64,000 nt of DNA from Arctopsyche grandis. Its lineage: Eukaryota > Arthropoda > Insecta > Trichoptera > Hydropsychidae. This document shows, one piece after another, positions 1-12,316 of this stretch. Positions within the stretch are counted from its first letter, which is position 1; every line of letters starts with the position of its first letter. The stretch spans positions 21,132,256 through 21,196,255 of the forward strand of contig NC_135357.1 in the NCBI RefSeq assembly GCF_051622035.1, given 5' to 3'. The notes below the pieces were generated by a model, which had not been told where the DNA came from, did not search any database, and was given only the letters and a program-made list of their open reading frames with translations. Position numbers and translations under genes: made by a program.

Positions 1-600
1 TAGATTAAGTGGATTGGCTATGATAGCTATAAAGAATGTGTAATAAATTATGCTTTAAAGAACTCATTCGATATTTTGCCGAAAAAAAGTGAGACAGAAA
101 TTTAATTAAAAATTGGTTTTTTTCTTTGATAATGTCTATATTTTATTTGATTCAATGTTTAATAATGTGAAACGTAAAGGAGGTTTTTAAAAACAAGATT
201 AAAACAGAACATGAAACTTGATTCAATATAATGGAAGCTTCATCTCGTATAGATGTGTCCATATTTGGATCTTCGTATAAATTTAACAATGATTTAAATC
301 TACTATTTCAATGTTTTTTTGAAATATTGTTTATTGTAATTTTTGATAGCAAATTATTAAACAGATATTGCATTTTTTATTATTCATTTTGAACTTTTTT
401 AAAATTAATTTTGTGTTTGTGATGTTTATTAAAAATATTGCCTTTATTGCTTTTTTTTAAATTAAATGCATAAAAGCATATTGTATTATTTTAAATATAA
501 AATATGTTTATATAAATATATAAATACATATTTTTTAAATAAGATTTTTTTTTTTAAAATACCTAAATTTTGATGTTCGAAAATTTTGTTTTAAAATAAT
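1..600. other. AT-rich stretch without a recognisable gene
   Basis: Very AT-rich sequence with homopolymer T/A runs. I see no coding potential, RNA gene or delimited repeat before the RTE-like relic that begins near 610. Confidence 0.5.
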
Positions 601-609
601 AATAAATAA

Positions 610-1608
610 TGGGCGGCAAAAATAAATTTTACCCAGGGAGGCGAGAAAGCTGGATCGGGGCCTGGCTTCACAAAGTCCAATGCACTCAATGAAGTATGGA
701 ACGCTGTATGCTCTGCAAAACGAGGAAAGATAGGAAACGGAAAACGTGGGTACATGTGACAAGGGTAGTGGATATAGTGGATAGAGTAAAGATATTGAAA
801 TGGCAATGGTTGGGCTACGTGGCTAGAAGAATGGACGGCAGGTGGACAAAAGAAATGCTAGAATAGTACCCGAGAAAATACAAAAGAGTAAAAGGAAGAC
901 CGCAGGGAAAATGGATAGACGAAATTAGGAAAATGTGTAGGGTAAGATGGATGAGAGTTGCGCAAAACAAAGACGAATGGAAGCGTGTTGACGATGAGCA
1001 GCTGTAGATCAGTGCTACTCAAATTTTTTCAGTTGGCGGACCAGCATATACATATTTTTCAGTAATTCTCACGGACCAGCATCATATTTTTAAATAAAAA
1101 ACTTATTTGTGAATATGAGTGAAAATTGTTCATATAACAAATAAAAATAATATTAAATATAAGTAGTAGAATTTATTTTGTTGAATTCAAAGAAGTACAA
1201 TTAGATAAAAAATTTAGATAATTTATCCAGTCTGGTTTTATCGAAGACAATTAATTCCACACGTAATGGATCATGAATATTTATACTATTACGATATTTT
1301 GTCTTTATTAAACTAATGGTTGAGAAACCAGTCTCGTAAAGGTAAAAGAGTTTCAGTGCATATTCTTAAATATCTGGGAATAATTCTGCTTTCAAGTGAA
1401 GTTGTGGTTTCAAAACATTTTTTAAATTCTTCATTTGTAGTCAGATCAATTGTTTTATCTTCCAAATTAATTTATATATACGTTATAATAAGCTATTGTT
1501 TTATTTTTTTATTTACTTCTTTGTGCACGGACCGGAACGGCTACCGCCGGTACACGGACCAGTACTGGGCCGCGGACATAGTTTGAGTAGCACTGCTGTA
1601 GATGATGA
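610..1608 (+). pseudogene. RTE-type LINE ORF2 C-terminal relic, split by a hAT element
   Basis: Reading the plus strand from about 690 to 1005 gives the C-terminal tail typical of RTE-like endonuclease-reverse transcriptase proteins: a KILKWQWLGYVARRMDG segment, then GRPQGKWIDEIRK, then a short DEWKRV end and a stop. In-frame stops (for example after KEMLE) show it is dead. The copy is truncated at its 5' end and ends in a (GAT)n tail at 1601-1611, the usual RTE 3' end. That tail is now separated from the body by the hAT insertion at 1010-1595. Related truncated pieces lie at 55302-55612 (minus) and 56985-57391 (plus). Confidence 0.75.
1010..1595 (-). mobile_element. Internally deleted hAT transposon with 8-bp TSD
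   Basis: The ends are inverted repeats: CAGTGCTACTCAAA at 1010 and TTTGAGTAGCACTG ending at 1595. The 8-bp sequence CTGTAGAT flanks both ends (1002-1009 and 1596-1603), the hallmark of hAT integration. On the minus strand, roughly 1345-1215 encodes ETGFSTISLIKTKYRN followed by a DPLRVEL motif, which matches the C-terminal dimerisation region of SCAND3/ZBED5-like hAT transposases. Only this remnant is left in 586 bp, so the element is non-autonomous. It sits in the tail of an RTE relic and is therefore younger than that relic. Confidence 0.85.
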
Positions 1609-1630
1609 TGATAATTACTAGACTACATAG

Positions 1631-2016
1631 TGTTGCGTAGGGGTGGGTGGAGGATCCAAGTAAAAGGCCAACAGTCGTTTCACAGCATTTATTGATGATT
1701 CAGGAGATACACGCACTGTCAGTGCTCAGTCCAGAATGACCTGATATCGCCTACGTACCACCTTATAAAGGGTAGATCTCTCAGGACGCCTAATCTGTTT
1801 ACCTGTTGTATAGTCACGTATTCGGATATGTATTTCCACGACATTGGGTCTCCCCGTACCGATTCTGAGAAATAACTAATAACGGTAATTGTTTAGCCTA
1901 AATGCACTTACGAGTCCAGATATAATCCTTGGAAGTAAGTGCGAGCACTTAGTTAACCCGATAACAGATATCCGTTGGTCTAAGTGCAATTCGCCCAATC
2001 CGCGGCGTACGTAACA
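1631..2016 (-). mobile_element. Solo LTR of an LTR retrotransposon
   Basis: A 386-bp block begins TGTTGCGTA and ends TACGTAACA, so it has TG...CA ends with a short imperfect inverted repeat. It is flanked by the 4-bp repeat ATAG (1627-1630 and 2017-2020). On the minus strand it carries a TATA-like CCTTTATAAGG near 1770 and, downstream, an AATAAA signal near 1688-1693. That order is expected of U3-R-U5. No internal coding region adjoins it, so it most likely arose by LTR-LTR recombination. The 4-bp TSD favours a Ty3/Gypsy-type parent. No second copy was seen in the window. Confidence 0.65.
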
Positions 2017-2020
2017 ATAG

Positions 2021-2639
2021 TATGCATCAAATAAAAGGATAAATCATGCTAAATTTCCATCTATTATATGTAAATACTATTTTTCTTTATTTTTTTCACT
2101 TGCGTAAAATTCGTTTTGTATATTTTACGGCGAATCGCGATACGAATTAATTGTACGCTTAATCTACGCTCTCGGTTTCAGGCGAACAATAAGCGGTCTT
2201 GCCGGCACTGAGCTTACACCGCTCAGGCACAATGGAACAACACCATTAAATTTTGTTTTACGTTGATTTTTACACACAATGTACATATGTATGTATGTAT
2301 GTATATGTGTGTGGATGTTTAAATAGCGCTGTTCAAATAATGGCTACCATTTCGTTTACCTGCCGCCCTGTAATGAATATGTACGAGAAAAAATTACCCA
2401 ACGTAAACGCAATACTCTGCATTGGGATGATGGGTTGAGGAATTTTTAAGAATTTTCAACTTTCGCAATGCTACAATTTTAATATGCTCGAATTATTATG
2501 TATGACCCGAATGCTATCAGTCAATAATCCAATTAATTGTGGTTAGTGATTTGGAATTAATATCAATATCCACTCTTCGTCTAGATCTGAGATTCAGATT
2601 CTAAGAACCGCTACGAGAAGCAAATTTGTCAATTTTTCC
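2021..2639. other. No gene recognised
   Basis: AT-rich sequence with a GTATGTATGTATG simple repeat near 2285-2305. Around 2165-2240 there is a more GC-balanced patch, but it has no sustained open frame. Confidence 0.4.
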
Positions 2640-3372
2640 GTGGGCAAATTTCTGGGTTTGGTGCATCCGCTCTAAAATCGCCAGACAAACGTATTACTTT
2701 AGAAAAAAAATTGTCATCATGTTCAGTCATAAAAATTTAACTGGCTTTCACGCCTCGTTAAATTTGGTTTCTTTATTCGAATACAAAAATATACATACAC
2801 AAGAGTGAAAGAGAAATCTCAGCAACACTTGAAAAAAAACGAGATGCAAATATGTCGAACAATGAGAGAGGTAGAGTATTTTGAGTGATTGAACATGTCA
2901 AACCGTACGAGTACGGTCGTACTCTGGCGGGGCCATTTTACTTTGCACGTACCCGTACGGCCGTACTCCTCAAAGGGTTAACAGAACGGCAGCTTTAAAC
3001 GTAATTCTCGTTTTCTCGAATGATAGATGCACATCAGATGACGAGTAACCTTTCGATGTGCACAGATGCAATTATTAAAATGATAATTATTAAAATTGAG
3101 TTGGATCTTTCTGGCGAGTTTAATAAGGCAAGGTTCGGAACTTATCGAATCTTGCCTTATTAAACTCGCCTGAAAGATCCAACTCAATTTTAATAATTAC
3201 CATTTAAATAATTGCATCTGTGCACATCGAAACGTTACCCGTCATCTGATGTGCAATCTATCATTCGAGAAGATGAGAATTGCATTTAAAGCAGCCGTCC
3301 GTTAATCTGTCGTTCAATTTGTCTGGCGATTTTAGAGCGGATGCACCGCATCTCAAATTTCTACACCCACTT
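2640..3372. repeat. Foldback MITE with an interrupted left arm
   Basis: A long imperfect inverted repeat pairs about 2978-3132 with about 3151-3306 around an 18-bp loop. The centre is TAATAAGGCAAG/CTTGCCTTATTA. A second matching pair lies further out: GGTGCATCCGCTCTAAAATC on the left (about 2660-2680) is the reverse complement of sequence at about 3333-3352. The left outer and inner arm pieces are separated by about 285 bp that the right side lacks, ending CAAAGGGTTAAC at 2971-2981. I infer an inserted or rearranged segment there. No ORF of note. Confidence 0.7.
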
Positions 3373-6300
3373 TAGTACTAGTAAATTTTCTCTTGTGGCC
3401 ACGATGTACATATGTTAATACAAGGTGAATTTACCCGCATCCATTATTTTTACGAGGACGTTCTGACACGTCATCTAATCTATGGTGATATAATCTAATC
3501 TTCTACATATGTATACATATTAAGCCCATATTTTTTCCCAAGGTTTATACATAAATACGAGTTATATGAAGAGTGGGAAATATTCGAAGACATGAGTACG
3601 AGTTTGTGAGCAAGTCTGACAATAATTAACTAAGTTTGTTACTCGTAATGCAGTTTTACCGACATAATTAAACGTGAAGTTGACTAACGAACCACTCGCG
3701 ATTGCCTGAAACTATTACCATTAAGCTAATGGAACAAGTGAACGTTGGAGGTGAAAAAGTTATGACGAAGTTATCACTATTTGTAGTAAAAATAAAATAA
3801 ATAAATGTGGGCATCCGACTTTTCTCACACATTCTAGTGTTACGTACATACACATGTAAACATTAGCACAAATTAATATGATTAACTAGTCATCAACCAT
3901 CCAAAAGGCATCGTGGCGTTTTAAGTGCTAAAAATGCCTTCGTAATGACGTGGCGTTCAGCATCATTCTTAATTAGGGTCGCTTATTGTACTGCGATGTG
4001 AAAAGGTTGCCGAGAAGAATCGTTTATAAAGCTTTTTCCGCCTACATATTTGTATTCCAAACAGGTGAAATTTTTATAAAACATTTCAGCAAAACACAAA
4101 GCACATAAAAATATTGATATTAAAATATATCATTTTATATGCATCTGTATTATTGCTTGATCACAATAACATATAATTCATCAATCTTACAAGACTACAT
4201 ATATAGATTAAAAGTAAACACGAAAGAAAAATTTAACATCAATAACGCGTTGTCCCCATACGAGGTAATTGTCCGGAAAACGAATATAGGGGCAAAAGAA
4301 CGATTGACAAAGATTTTATGCAAGAAAACGAAGAATGTTCGAATTTTACATATCAGAGGCTGTCAAACTTTTTAGATTCACAACTAAATTTGCACTTAAA
4401 GTTAACCTCAACGACAACATAAATAATTTGTTTTTAATTTGTGCGATAAATTTACGATTGCAAAATTTGAAGAAATAAAATGAGTCTGATGAAATATACA
4501 TAATACCTATCATAATAGTTTTGGTTTTTATAAAAGTTCAATTTTAACTTATCATATTACAGTTATTATACGAGTACAGTTGAGAATCTTCTAACCCTCA
4601 GCACAATGAAAACTATATTTCAAAATGAATTGCCCCATTTCAATACATAAAATTTGCGAAATTGAAGCGAGAACAATGTACCGGATATTAATAATATCCG
4701 AATTTCTATTAAGAGCAAATTTTATGGTTAAAATAACTGCCGATAGCCGAGCCTGCACCATTGTTTTAGGTATTCATTTTATAATTAATACAAAATGGCG
4801 AAAGTCCTGAAGACACCACACTAATTCTTCCGTCACTATAAAATTTCAGTTCTAAAATGTTCTTGGGTTAGATCACTGAATTTAATATGCAAATCTAATC
4901 CATGGACGTTATTTATACATACATACATATACATATCTGTGAATGTAGTAATGTGGGCTGGACAGCAATGTCAGTTTTCGTCGTGATTTTTTTCTGCCCA
5001 AAATGGCCCATGGAGATATAACGTGTCGGCCGGCGTTAATGTACCGGAAGTCCGCCATTGTTTTTCACGGTTGGCAAAACCTTCGATACGGCCATAATCA
5101 CTGACTGTATCGTCGATTTATCGCATTCAATTGTGAAAATCAAAGATGTTCACACGTTGATAATTTTTTTATAATTTTTACATTGATCCCGAGTATTGAC
5201 ATATACTAAACTCTCTGTATAATATCACATAGAAATAATTGTGTGCATACATACATATGTATGTATAAACATACATATGTATTTGCAAAAGCATAAACAT
5301 TATATATGTATATCATATTAAATGAAATATATTCACATTGTGAGTATTTATTATATTTGTAAGGGATTTTTCCATTAAAAAAAATATTTGTTTCATCTTC
5401 TTCTCGTCTAATTGAGCCTTGATGAACTTAAGACGCCCTCATTATCTTTCCGTTGAATATTTAATACTTTTAGCTCGTTTCATGCTGTTCAGACTTTCAC
5501 GAGTGATGATGATACGTCCATTAGTGTCTTGCTAGGAATGTATTTTCCTCGGAAAAAACGCTTCCACGTCAGGTTTATTAAATTCGAAGGTATGAAAGCA
5601 GTTAGGGACTCCAGCACCTAATTTATTTAATTATTATTTATTTATTAAACCACTTACTCAACTCAACGACACACTAACTGATAAGCTCGCATTATATTAT
5701 AAATACGGTACCTAGCAGACCGAACATCACTGAAGGCCTATAGGATTGTTCAATTATAAAGATTGCAATAGAACATAAAAATTATCTCGATTTATAATGT
5801 AAAGCGAATTTGAAGTATTAACAATTATTTATTTAATTTGAACTGAATATTTAGCTTCGTAAACAGAGTTGAGACATGGGTAAATTGCTTTTCGTATCCG
5901 AAACCGGTTTAAGCTAGATTTAAATTCTAGACTTATTTTTAAGATACGATTTACAAATATTAACTTAATTAGAATGCTTGTATTATATAAGACTTACTTG
6001 GAACCATACATACATACAATGTGTTATATGCATTTTGAAGTGTCCATTATTGAATGGCATAATGCAATAGGACGCTGTAGTTGACATACATACGTTCAAT
6101 ACACCATATGCCAGAGAGAATACAATTTTCCATATTCGGGTATATCTACATATATTTTTATTCACCTCGTTTTGAATTATTTATGCGTGTCGTTTTATTG
6201 TGTTTGTGCACTACGCTCTCCGCGATATTGAATTTCGAGCAAACAAAAGGCGCACCTACAATTTAATATCGAAATACAGCTAGCTATCCCTCGTTGCCAA

Positions 6301-6880
6301 CGTCAAAAATTACAATAAATTCCCCAAAATCGGCACGTTCTTCAATGAAAAATACAAATGTATACCGTAACGACATTGAAACTGAAGTTTGAAACCACAA
6401 AATTTTCACCGTCACCAAATTTATAGTCATAATCTGAAAGTTATACAATAAATGCGAAATTTCAGTTCGATTTGAATGCTGCAGTGATAGCGATCTTCAC
6501 AGTGCCTGAAATCAAATAATTCAAAAAGTGTATTAAAATAGAAGATATTTCACGTACCATGAACCTCGATCAAAAAAAAAAATTGAAATTTAACAAAATG
6601 GCCGAGTTTTTTAAAAAAAATTCAAATTTCGCGCATAAATTTGTTGATTTTTGGGCAGCCAAAATTACATTTTTTTATTCAATCGGAAAACTAGAGGTTC
6701 TTGGCACGGAGAAACATATATAAAAGCTGAAAAAAAATCAAATCGATCGGATGATTCATTCTCGAGTTACAACTGCAGCAAATTTGAAAAATGTAGTTTC
6801 AAGGAATTTGAGAAAAAAATAATATTATTATATACATAAATGTATGTATATTATATGAAAATATCAATATTATTTAAGAG
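3373..6880. other. Long stretch with no recognised gene
   Basis: AT-rich sequence containing only short spurious ORFs (about 60-80 codons). TACATACATATGTATG-type simple repeats occur near 4920-4940, 5245-5285 and 6840. I found no splice-linked coding exons, tRNA or transposon termini that I can support. Confidence 0.4.
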
Positions 6881-7214
6881 TGTATTAAGCTCGCCCGCAC
6901 ACCGATACACCCAATAATGATCATACATCGTGGTAATATTATCAGAAAGTGAGGCATCGTTTATGATTTTGTGCAGTACGGTTTTCGATGTTATATGCCG
7001 ATTGGGCGAAGGAGGGGCGCGGGGGCAGCTAGAAGCTTGGTCCGTACTGCACTCCCAACAGTATACACATTTCTTGTTGCGTTCGTGTGCGCGCCGCGCG
7101 CTCGACACGCTCCTCACTTTTCGTCATTTCTTCTGAACCTTTTGCCTTTCCTTCTACACCTCTTACAATTTCTACGTTTCTGCACTTCCTTCCTCACGTC
7201 ACTTTAAGTATTTA

Positions 7215-8164
7215 AGATGGTATCAAAATCAAGAGAAGCTGAGCCAATGTTTTCAAGAACTTAATTCTTCCGAAAATACTGATGAAACAATAACAGATTC
7301 TTCCAATTTACTGAATACAATTTTTTATTTTAGTCAGAACTTTTTCACAAGTTAATGCCGCATGTAGAAATTATTTATAACCAGATGCAATCTAGTAATA
7401 TCAATGCATTTTCAATTAAAGAAAACTTAAAAAGTTTTACTAATGTCATTATACAAATACGAGATTCTTATAGCGAATAGAAACCAAAAATATGTGATGC
7501 ATATATTATCGCACATATTATAGAATCCAAAAATATGTGCGATGTTATTATTAAGGATATAAAAGCAAGATATGATTTTTCTAATTAATGAAAAGCTGTG
7601 ATATTATTTAATAAAGAAAATTTTGAAAAGTACTGTAAGAAAATGCCAATGGAAGATCTACTACTAACCGTTGAATCATATCCAATGCTAGATAAAGAAA
7701 AACTTCAAACTGAATTAAAAGTGTTTTACTCAAGGAAAGAAATGCATAGTATTAATGATTTATTAATATTTTTAAATCTTATTTATGCAATCAATTTATT
7801 CAAATTCTGCTTACAACTTCAACTACCTCTGAGCCAGAACGGTGTTTTTCATCAATAAATAGAATAAAGACATACATATGTATGTATATAAGAAACACAA
7901 TGGTTCAAGAAAGATTAACGGCTTTGTCTATGCTGTCAATTGAAAAAAAAATGCTTATAAACAGTGAAAAATTTAACGAAAAGGTGATAGACCTTTTTTC
8001 AAGGAAAAAAGACAGAAGAATCAATTTTTAAATGAAATAAAATACATATAATATTTAATTGTGATAATTTTGATGTTAATAGTAAAATATAATCCAAATA
8101 AACATTTTTTTTATTTTTAATTAACCGCAGCACCCCCAGATATCTTATCCACGAGCCGCCACTG
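7215..8164 (+). pseudogene. hAT transposon relic (ZMYM1-like transposase C-terminus)
   Basis: Plus-strand reading with several frame breaks gives the C-terminal part of a zinc-finger-MYM1-like hAT transposase. LFHKLMPHVEIIYNQMQSS lies near 7340. The open segment at 7598-7858 carries the hAT dimerisation region with the TTSTSEPERCFSS-type motif spread over two frames (about 7815-7855), followed by NTMVQERLTALSMLSIEKK near 7895-7950. A right terminal repeat GAGCCGCCACTG ends at 8164 and is close to the GAGCCACCACTG end of the hAT at 39108-41318. No matching left end was found, so the copy is truncated or rearranged. Confidence 0.75.
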
Positions 8165-8317
8165 GTTATAAATCAAGAAATATATTATACCTACTGCTAA
8201 TCTGCTATTCCAGGCCCATACAATGCACCTTCCTCTTCTTTGAAAGACAGCTGTTGGGCTGCTGAAGCTTTTCTTCGAGCTGATCGGCCCTCTTTCGAAG
8301 CAGTAGTACGGTTCAAT

Positions 8318-8392
8318 ATCGAATTTTGTTTTGTGACCTTCTTATACTCTTCAAATACATAGATAAAGTCATGGGTTGGTCACATCCTAATT
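8318..8392. repeat. About 75-bp repeat, inverted partner at 12238-12316
   Basis: The block from the AATATCGAATTTTG region to the GGTTGGTCACATCC end is nearly the exact reverse complement of 12238-12316. Both contain ACATAGATAAAGTCATGGGT or its complement. It could be one MITE family in two orientations or the two termini of a larger, degraded element. Confidence 0.6.
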
Positions 8393-8499
8393 TTTTTTTT
8401 GCTCTCTAGCTTTATAGTTTGCCCTGTTTCCTGGAAAATAGCCCCAAAACGCCCTACTTCCTGGAAAAAGCACGCTCCACCGCCGAAGACTAGTTATAA

Positions 8500-8632
8500 C
8501 TAGTCACCGGACCCATAAGGTGCCGCGTATTGTTCAAAGGTTGTAAATGCATTGTTAAAGGTTTGCCGAACCTTTTTTACAAAGGATTTACAACAATGGA
8601 ACAATGGATAGCACTGTGACTATCCTACCTCT
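8500..8632. mobile_element. Short hairpin MITE, family M1, copy 1
   Basis: A 133-bp element begins CTAGTCACCGGACC and ends CCTACCTCT. It is flanked by the perfect 8-bp repeat AGTTATAA (8492-8499 and 8633-8640). Its core is a large imperfect palindrome: ATTGTTCAAAGGTTGTAAAT pairs with ATTTACAACAATGGAACAAT around GGTTTGCCGAACC. The outermost bases of the two ends are not inverted repeats of each other. Two more copies lie at 55625-55754 and 62184-62308. Confidence 0.8.
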
Positions 8633-8640
8633 AGTTATAA

Positions 8641-9287
8641 CATTTAACATTATATTGCAAGCTTTCACACTTCCCCATATGTAAATGTATATTTTTAATT
8701 CACTAATAGATTATATATTGAAAGATTCGCCTAGTTTAAAACTACGTTTCTTGATAATGGTGATTTATTATTATCTTTAAATATTAATAATAGAGGTAAA
8801 ATAATATTATCTTTATATATGTATGTACATGTGTATGAAGTCCAATTGAATTTTTGTGACATAGTCGCGCTTTGTGACCAAAATTGTCATTAATTTGACA
8901 CCATTACGCGCCACCATTTCGTCGACAAAGTTTACCATTCGGTAAAACGTGGCTTTCAACACGCCCACCGCAATTTGCGCTTCATGCTACATTAAATTAC
9001 TCACATGTCTGCAGACTCAACTGCCAAAGCCAAAAAGTCTATTTTTCCAACCCCCCCCCCCCCTCTCACCCAAACACGTTCCAGTTCAAAATCACAATCT
9101 ATATTTAGATTCTACATACATACATATATCTATAGATGAAATTAAATTAAATATACAGTTTACTGTCAATGTATTCTACATATGTATATGTATATGTTAT
9201 ATTTATATTGATTAAATAACAACCATGTAATTTAAAAACGCTGAATAAGATAGATTAATGACAAGGTTTTAATTTTTCATCTTTTGA
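8641..9287. other. No gene recognised; contains a C-homopolymer
   Basis: AT-rich sequence with a C run near 9050-9063 and TACATACATATATC-type simple repeats near 9113-9130. Only spurious short ORFs are present. Confidence 0.4.
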
Positions 9288-9728
9288 CTAGAGTTTTCGG
9301 GACAGAAATCCCCGAGAAATCCAGGAATTTTTGATGTCCCGGGAATTTTTATCTCAAATCCCGGGAAAACTATTTCAATCAAAACGTTATTTAAATGGTT
9401 TTATAAAGGCGAATGTATTTTAATGTATATATTTTAATGAAGCGAGTGTACCCTTCTTGTATTGACGATTCTACAATGAAAGAAGAAACTCTTTTAGATT
9501 CTGATGAAGATGAGACAAATGTGTGTTTGTCGATCAATGAAGTTTTAAATAAGGAGTTATTACAGACAAAATTATAGAATAACATAAATAAAAATAGCCT
9601 CGACATTAAAAAAAATATATATATTTTAATAAAAAATAAATTAAATTGAAAAAAATACATCATACATATGTATGTAAGTCGGGATCTTGGGAATTGAAAA
9701 AGTCCGGGAAATCAGAAACCCTTCTATT
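9288..9728 (+). mobile_element. Probable non-autonomous hAT-like element
   Basis: The block opens TAGAGTTTTCGGGAC and closes with a CCGGGAAATC...CCCTTCTA end, giving loosely inverted termini rich in TCCCGGGA motifs. Near 9437 the plus strand has a short open stretch, MKRVYPSCIDDSTMKEET, reminiscent of the region between transposase blocks in hAT relics. TTGAC precedes and follows the block, but no clean 8-bp duplication could be read. Family assignment is weak. Confidence 0.4.
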
Positions 9729-9729
9729 G

Positions 9730-11178
9730 ACGCGACGCTGACAACATGAATGTTGATTGGCTAGCTTGAATGTTTATTAATTGATATAGTAACCAAGTAA
9801 ACAGATTTTGAAACATATTTGTAAATGCGTGTTTAAAAGAGAAGGGGTAAACCCAAATTTTGAAAGAATTATCATTGGAAAATATTATGTTTGCAAAATT
9901 CCAAGAATATTGGGTACTTGAATATTGAAAATTTAAGATAATTTCTTTGTTTAGTTTTTATTTTTTTATTCTTTTCCTGTCGATGTAGCAGACCTGTAGT
10001 TTATTTTTTTCAATTTTATATAGAAAAGTTTGAGATTCGGTCGCAGATATAAAATCAGCGGACGAGCGTTACGGCCCATTTCCTCGGCGTTGGTCCAAAA
10101 CTGCGGACTGCGGCCCATTTACGGTCCCGGTAGGGTAAATCGAGGATAGGAGTAAGGTAGGGACCGATTTTACGATGGACCTGGCGACCGAAGGGACAGG
10201 TGAGATATATCCTTCAATAAATTCTTTATGTACTTATATCTACGTTGAAAAGTTTACCGAATAGGAAATCGGGAAGAGGGATCGTGGGAAGATTTTCATA
10301 TTTTTTTTCCTTTTTGAAGAGGGATCATTGAAAAAATTTCTCCAGCAGTCACCTGGAGAAAAAGCAGTTGTCAAACGAGGGCAGACAAAAACCGATATTT
10401 CATTACAAAATTCCAAATATTAGTACTAGTCCTTACAAGTGCTATTTGCATCGGTGATGACGACAAAATTTCATAGCAGATGACGACGACGAGAAAAACG
10501 GTAAAAATTCACTATGAATACAATTAATTGAAATTATGCGAATCGTTACAGTAATATGAATTAAATAAAAAATTTGATGACACCTAGGAGTTAACTTGCA
10601 TTTTGGCACTAAGCCCGTCGTTGAATGTGAATTGTGCGGTTGTGGCTAGAAACCATGTTGTTCAAAGTTGATATTATTTTATAGGTAGATATGTAAATAC
10701 CTACAGGTGAAAATACAACAAATGTAGCGAGCGCTAATAGCTTTTGTGTCGCGTCGTCTAGTTTTGAATCCGATCCAAGGAAGTTTTCGAGCAGGCGACA
10801 TTTATTATAGCCAATGTTTGCAAAGGTTTTGCATGTCGTTGCAAATCATTGTTACCGGATGTAGTTACTTCGACCAGAAGAAAATGAGGTTGGGGATAGT
10901 TTTGGAACAATCGCAGACGAAGAGCCCGAAACAATATTGACACGATAACGTCTGAACATATTACTTTCGTTATATATGTATATATGTACATTCATATGTA
11001 CATTCATATGTACATATGTATATACATTCATATGTACATATGCATGTATGTATGTATGTACATATGTACACAAAGAGAACAACGCCAATCAATGCGGATG
11101 ATTATGCGAACACCTCGAATCAGATATATACAAACTGAATATGAAATATAGAGACAGAGAGACCTTATTATTATTAAA
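9730..11178. other. No gene recognised; TACATATG simple repeats
   Basis: Only short spurious ORFs. A dense TACATATG/CATACATATGTA tract runs from about 10970 to 11068. The 10070-10140 patch is more GC-rich but not open. Confidence 0.4.
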
Positions 11179-11620
11179 CTAGTGTTGGGCCCGTTGATTT
11201 CAACGGGTGGTTTCGAAAAGGAATTGAAACTCGAATAAAAATAAAAGTTAAAGATATTTAATGGACTGGTTTCGGAAAGAAATTGATGCACGAATTACGA
11301 ATGACAAATTACGAAGTGATTACGAATTACGTTTTGTGCATCGCCGACGCCCCAACGCCTTTGCTCCCAGCGCCCCCGATGCCTCCGGCACCCCGGGGCC
11401 TTCGCCCCCGGCGCTTCCGTCGCTCCGGGGCCTTCGGCCCCAGCGCCTCCGGCGCCCGCAGCGCACCCAGCGCCCCCGATGCCTTCGGCACCCCGGGGGC
11501 TTTGCCCCCGGAGCCCCCAGTGTCCCCGGCGCCCGTAGCACAAAAATGAAAAAAATGAAAAAACTGAAAAAATGAAAATTATGAAAAAAAACCTGAAAAA
11601 TATTGTCACGAGACTTAAAA
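11179..11620 (-). mobile_element. Helitron-like element (family H2) carrying a GC-rich minisatellite
   Basis: At 11179 the minus-strand 3' end is CTAG followed by a host T, preceded by the hairpin CCCGTTGATTTCAACGGG (8-bp perfect arms). The same hairpin-plus-CTAG end recurs at 14131 and 34111. Inside, 11341-11540 is a very GC-rich array of imperfect units around CCCCGGGGCCTTCGCCCCCG, flanked by A-rich GAAAAAATGAAAA. Long ORFs on both strands across this array are artefacts of its composition. The 5' end was not defined. Confidence 0.55.
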
Positions 11621-11639
11621 AAGATATTTATGCTTAATT

Positions 11640-12010
11640 TGCATATTGAATTCGTTTCCAGCGGACATGGCTCACTTTCGCGTGAGAATAATCATTGGAA
11701 TAGGATAAAAGGACACTATTTCAAGAGGAGGCCGCCCTAATCCTGTACGGAGCACAAATTCGCTTATCGCAGCGAAAAGTCGTCGAGATGCAAATGGGTT
11801 AAAAAGTATAGTCGTTCTCAAGCCGGCCTCTTTATTGCCCTGATGGGGATAGTTGAACGCGAAACAAAGTGATGCCACACAAAATTTACTTCTTTTTCAT
11901 TCAAGAGGTCGACCGTGGTAGGGGTCGAAGGGGTTGAAGTATCGCGGTATTAATTTTGAACCTCCCTTTTCCCCGGTCGGTTATTGCGACTGTATATTAA
12001 GCGGACTATT
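11640..12010. other. Base-balanced non-coding block
   Basis: A stretch with a more even base composition than its surroundings. It has no sustained frame, no recognisable repeat family and no second copy noticed in the window. It may be conserved non-coding or regulatory DNA, but nothing here proves that. Confidence 0.25.
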
Positions 12011-12237
12011 GTTATTGCCTCGTTCGTAGCAATTTCACTTTTTTTCTATTTTTTCGTTTAGTGAAATGTATAGCGTTCAAAATCATTAATCTTACCAACG
12101 TTGTGAATTTTATGACTTCCTGTATGTATTGTAACACACATACATACATATGTATGTACATATTTATTTACATTTTATATAACTCGCACGTGGATCAAGC
12201 GTAGTTTTATAACATATTGAAATAAAGTAAAAAAAGT

Positions 12238-12316
12238 CGGATGTGACCAACCCATGACTTTATCTATGTATTTGAGGAATATAAGAAGGTCACAAAACAA
12301 AATTCAATATTTAAAC
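12238..12316. repeat. Inverted partner of the 8318-8392 repeat
   Basis: Begins GGATGTGACCAACCCATGAC and continues through ACTTTATCTATGTATTTGA. It matches the reverse complement of 8318-8392 with few differences. A weaker match starts at 61567 (GGATGTGATCAACC). Confidence 0.6.

Noticed and set aside
3373-6880. Search for tRNA or snRNA genes and CRISPR-like arrays
   Set aside because: No cloverleaf with B-box, no snRNA core and no regularly spaced repeats were seen; CRISPR is not expected in this kind of genome.
11261-11609. Pro/Ala-rich ORFs on both strands over the GC-rich array
   Set aside because: Open frames arise from the composition of the minisatellite; no domain, no plausible start context.
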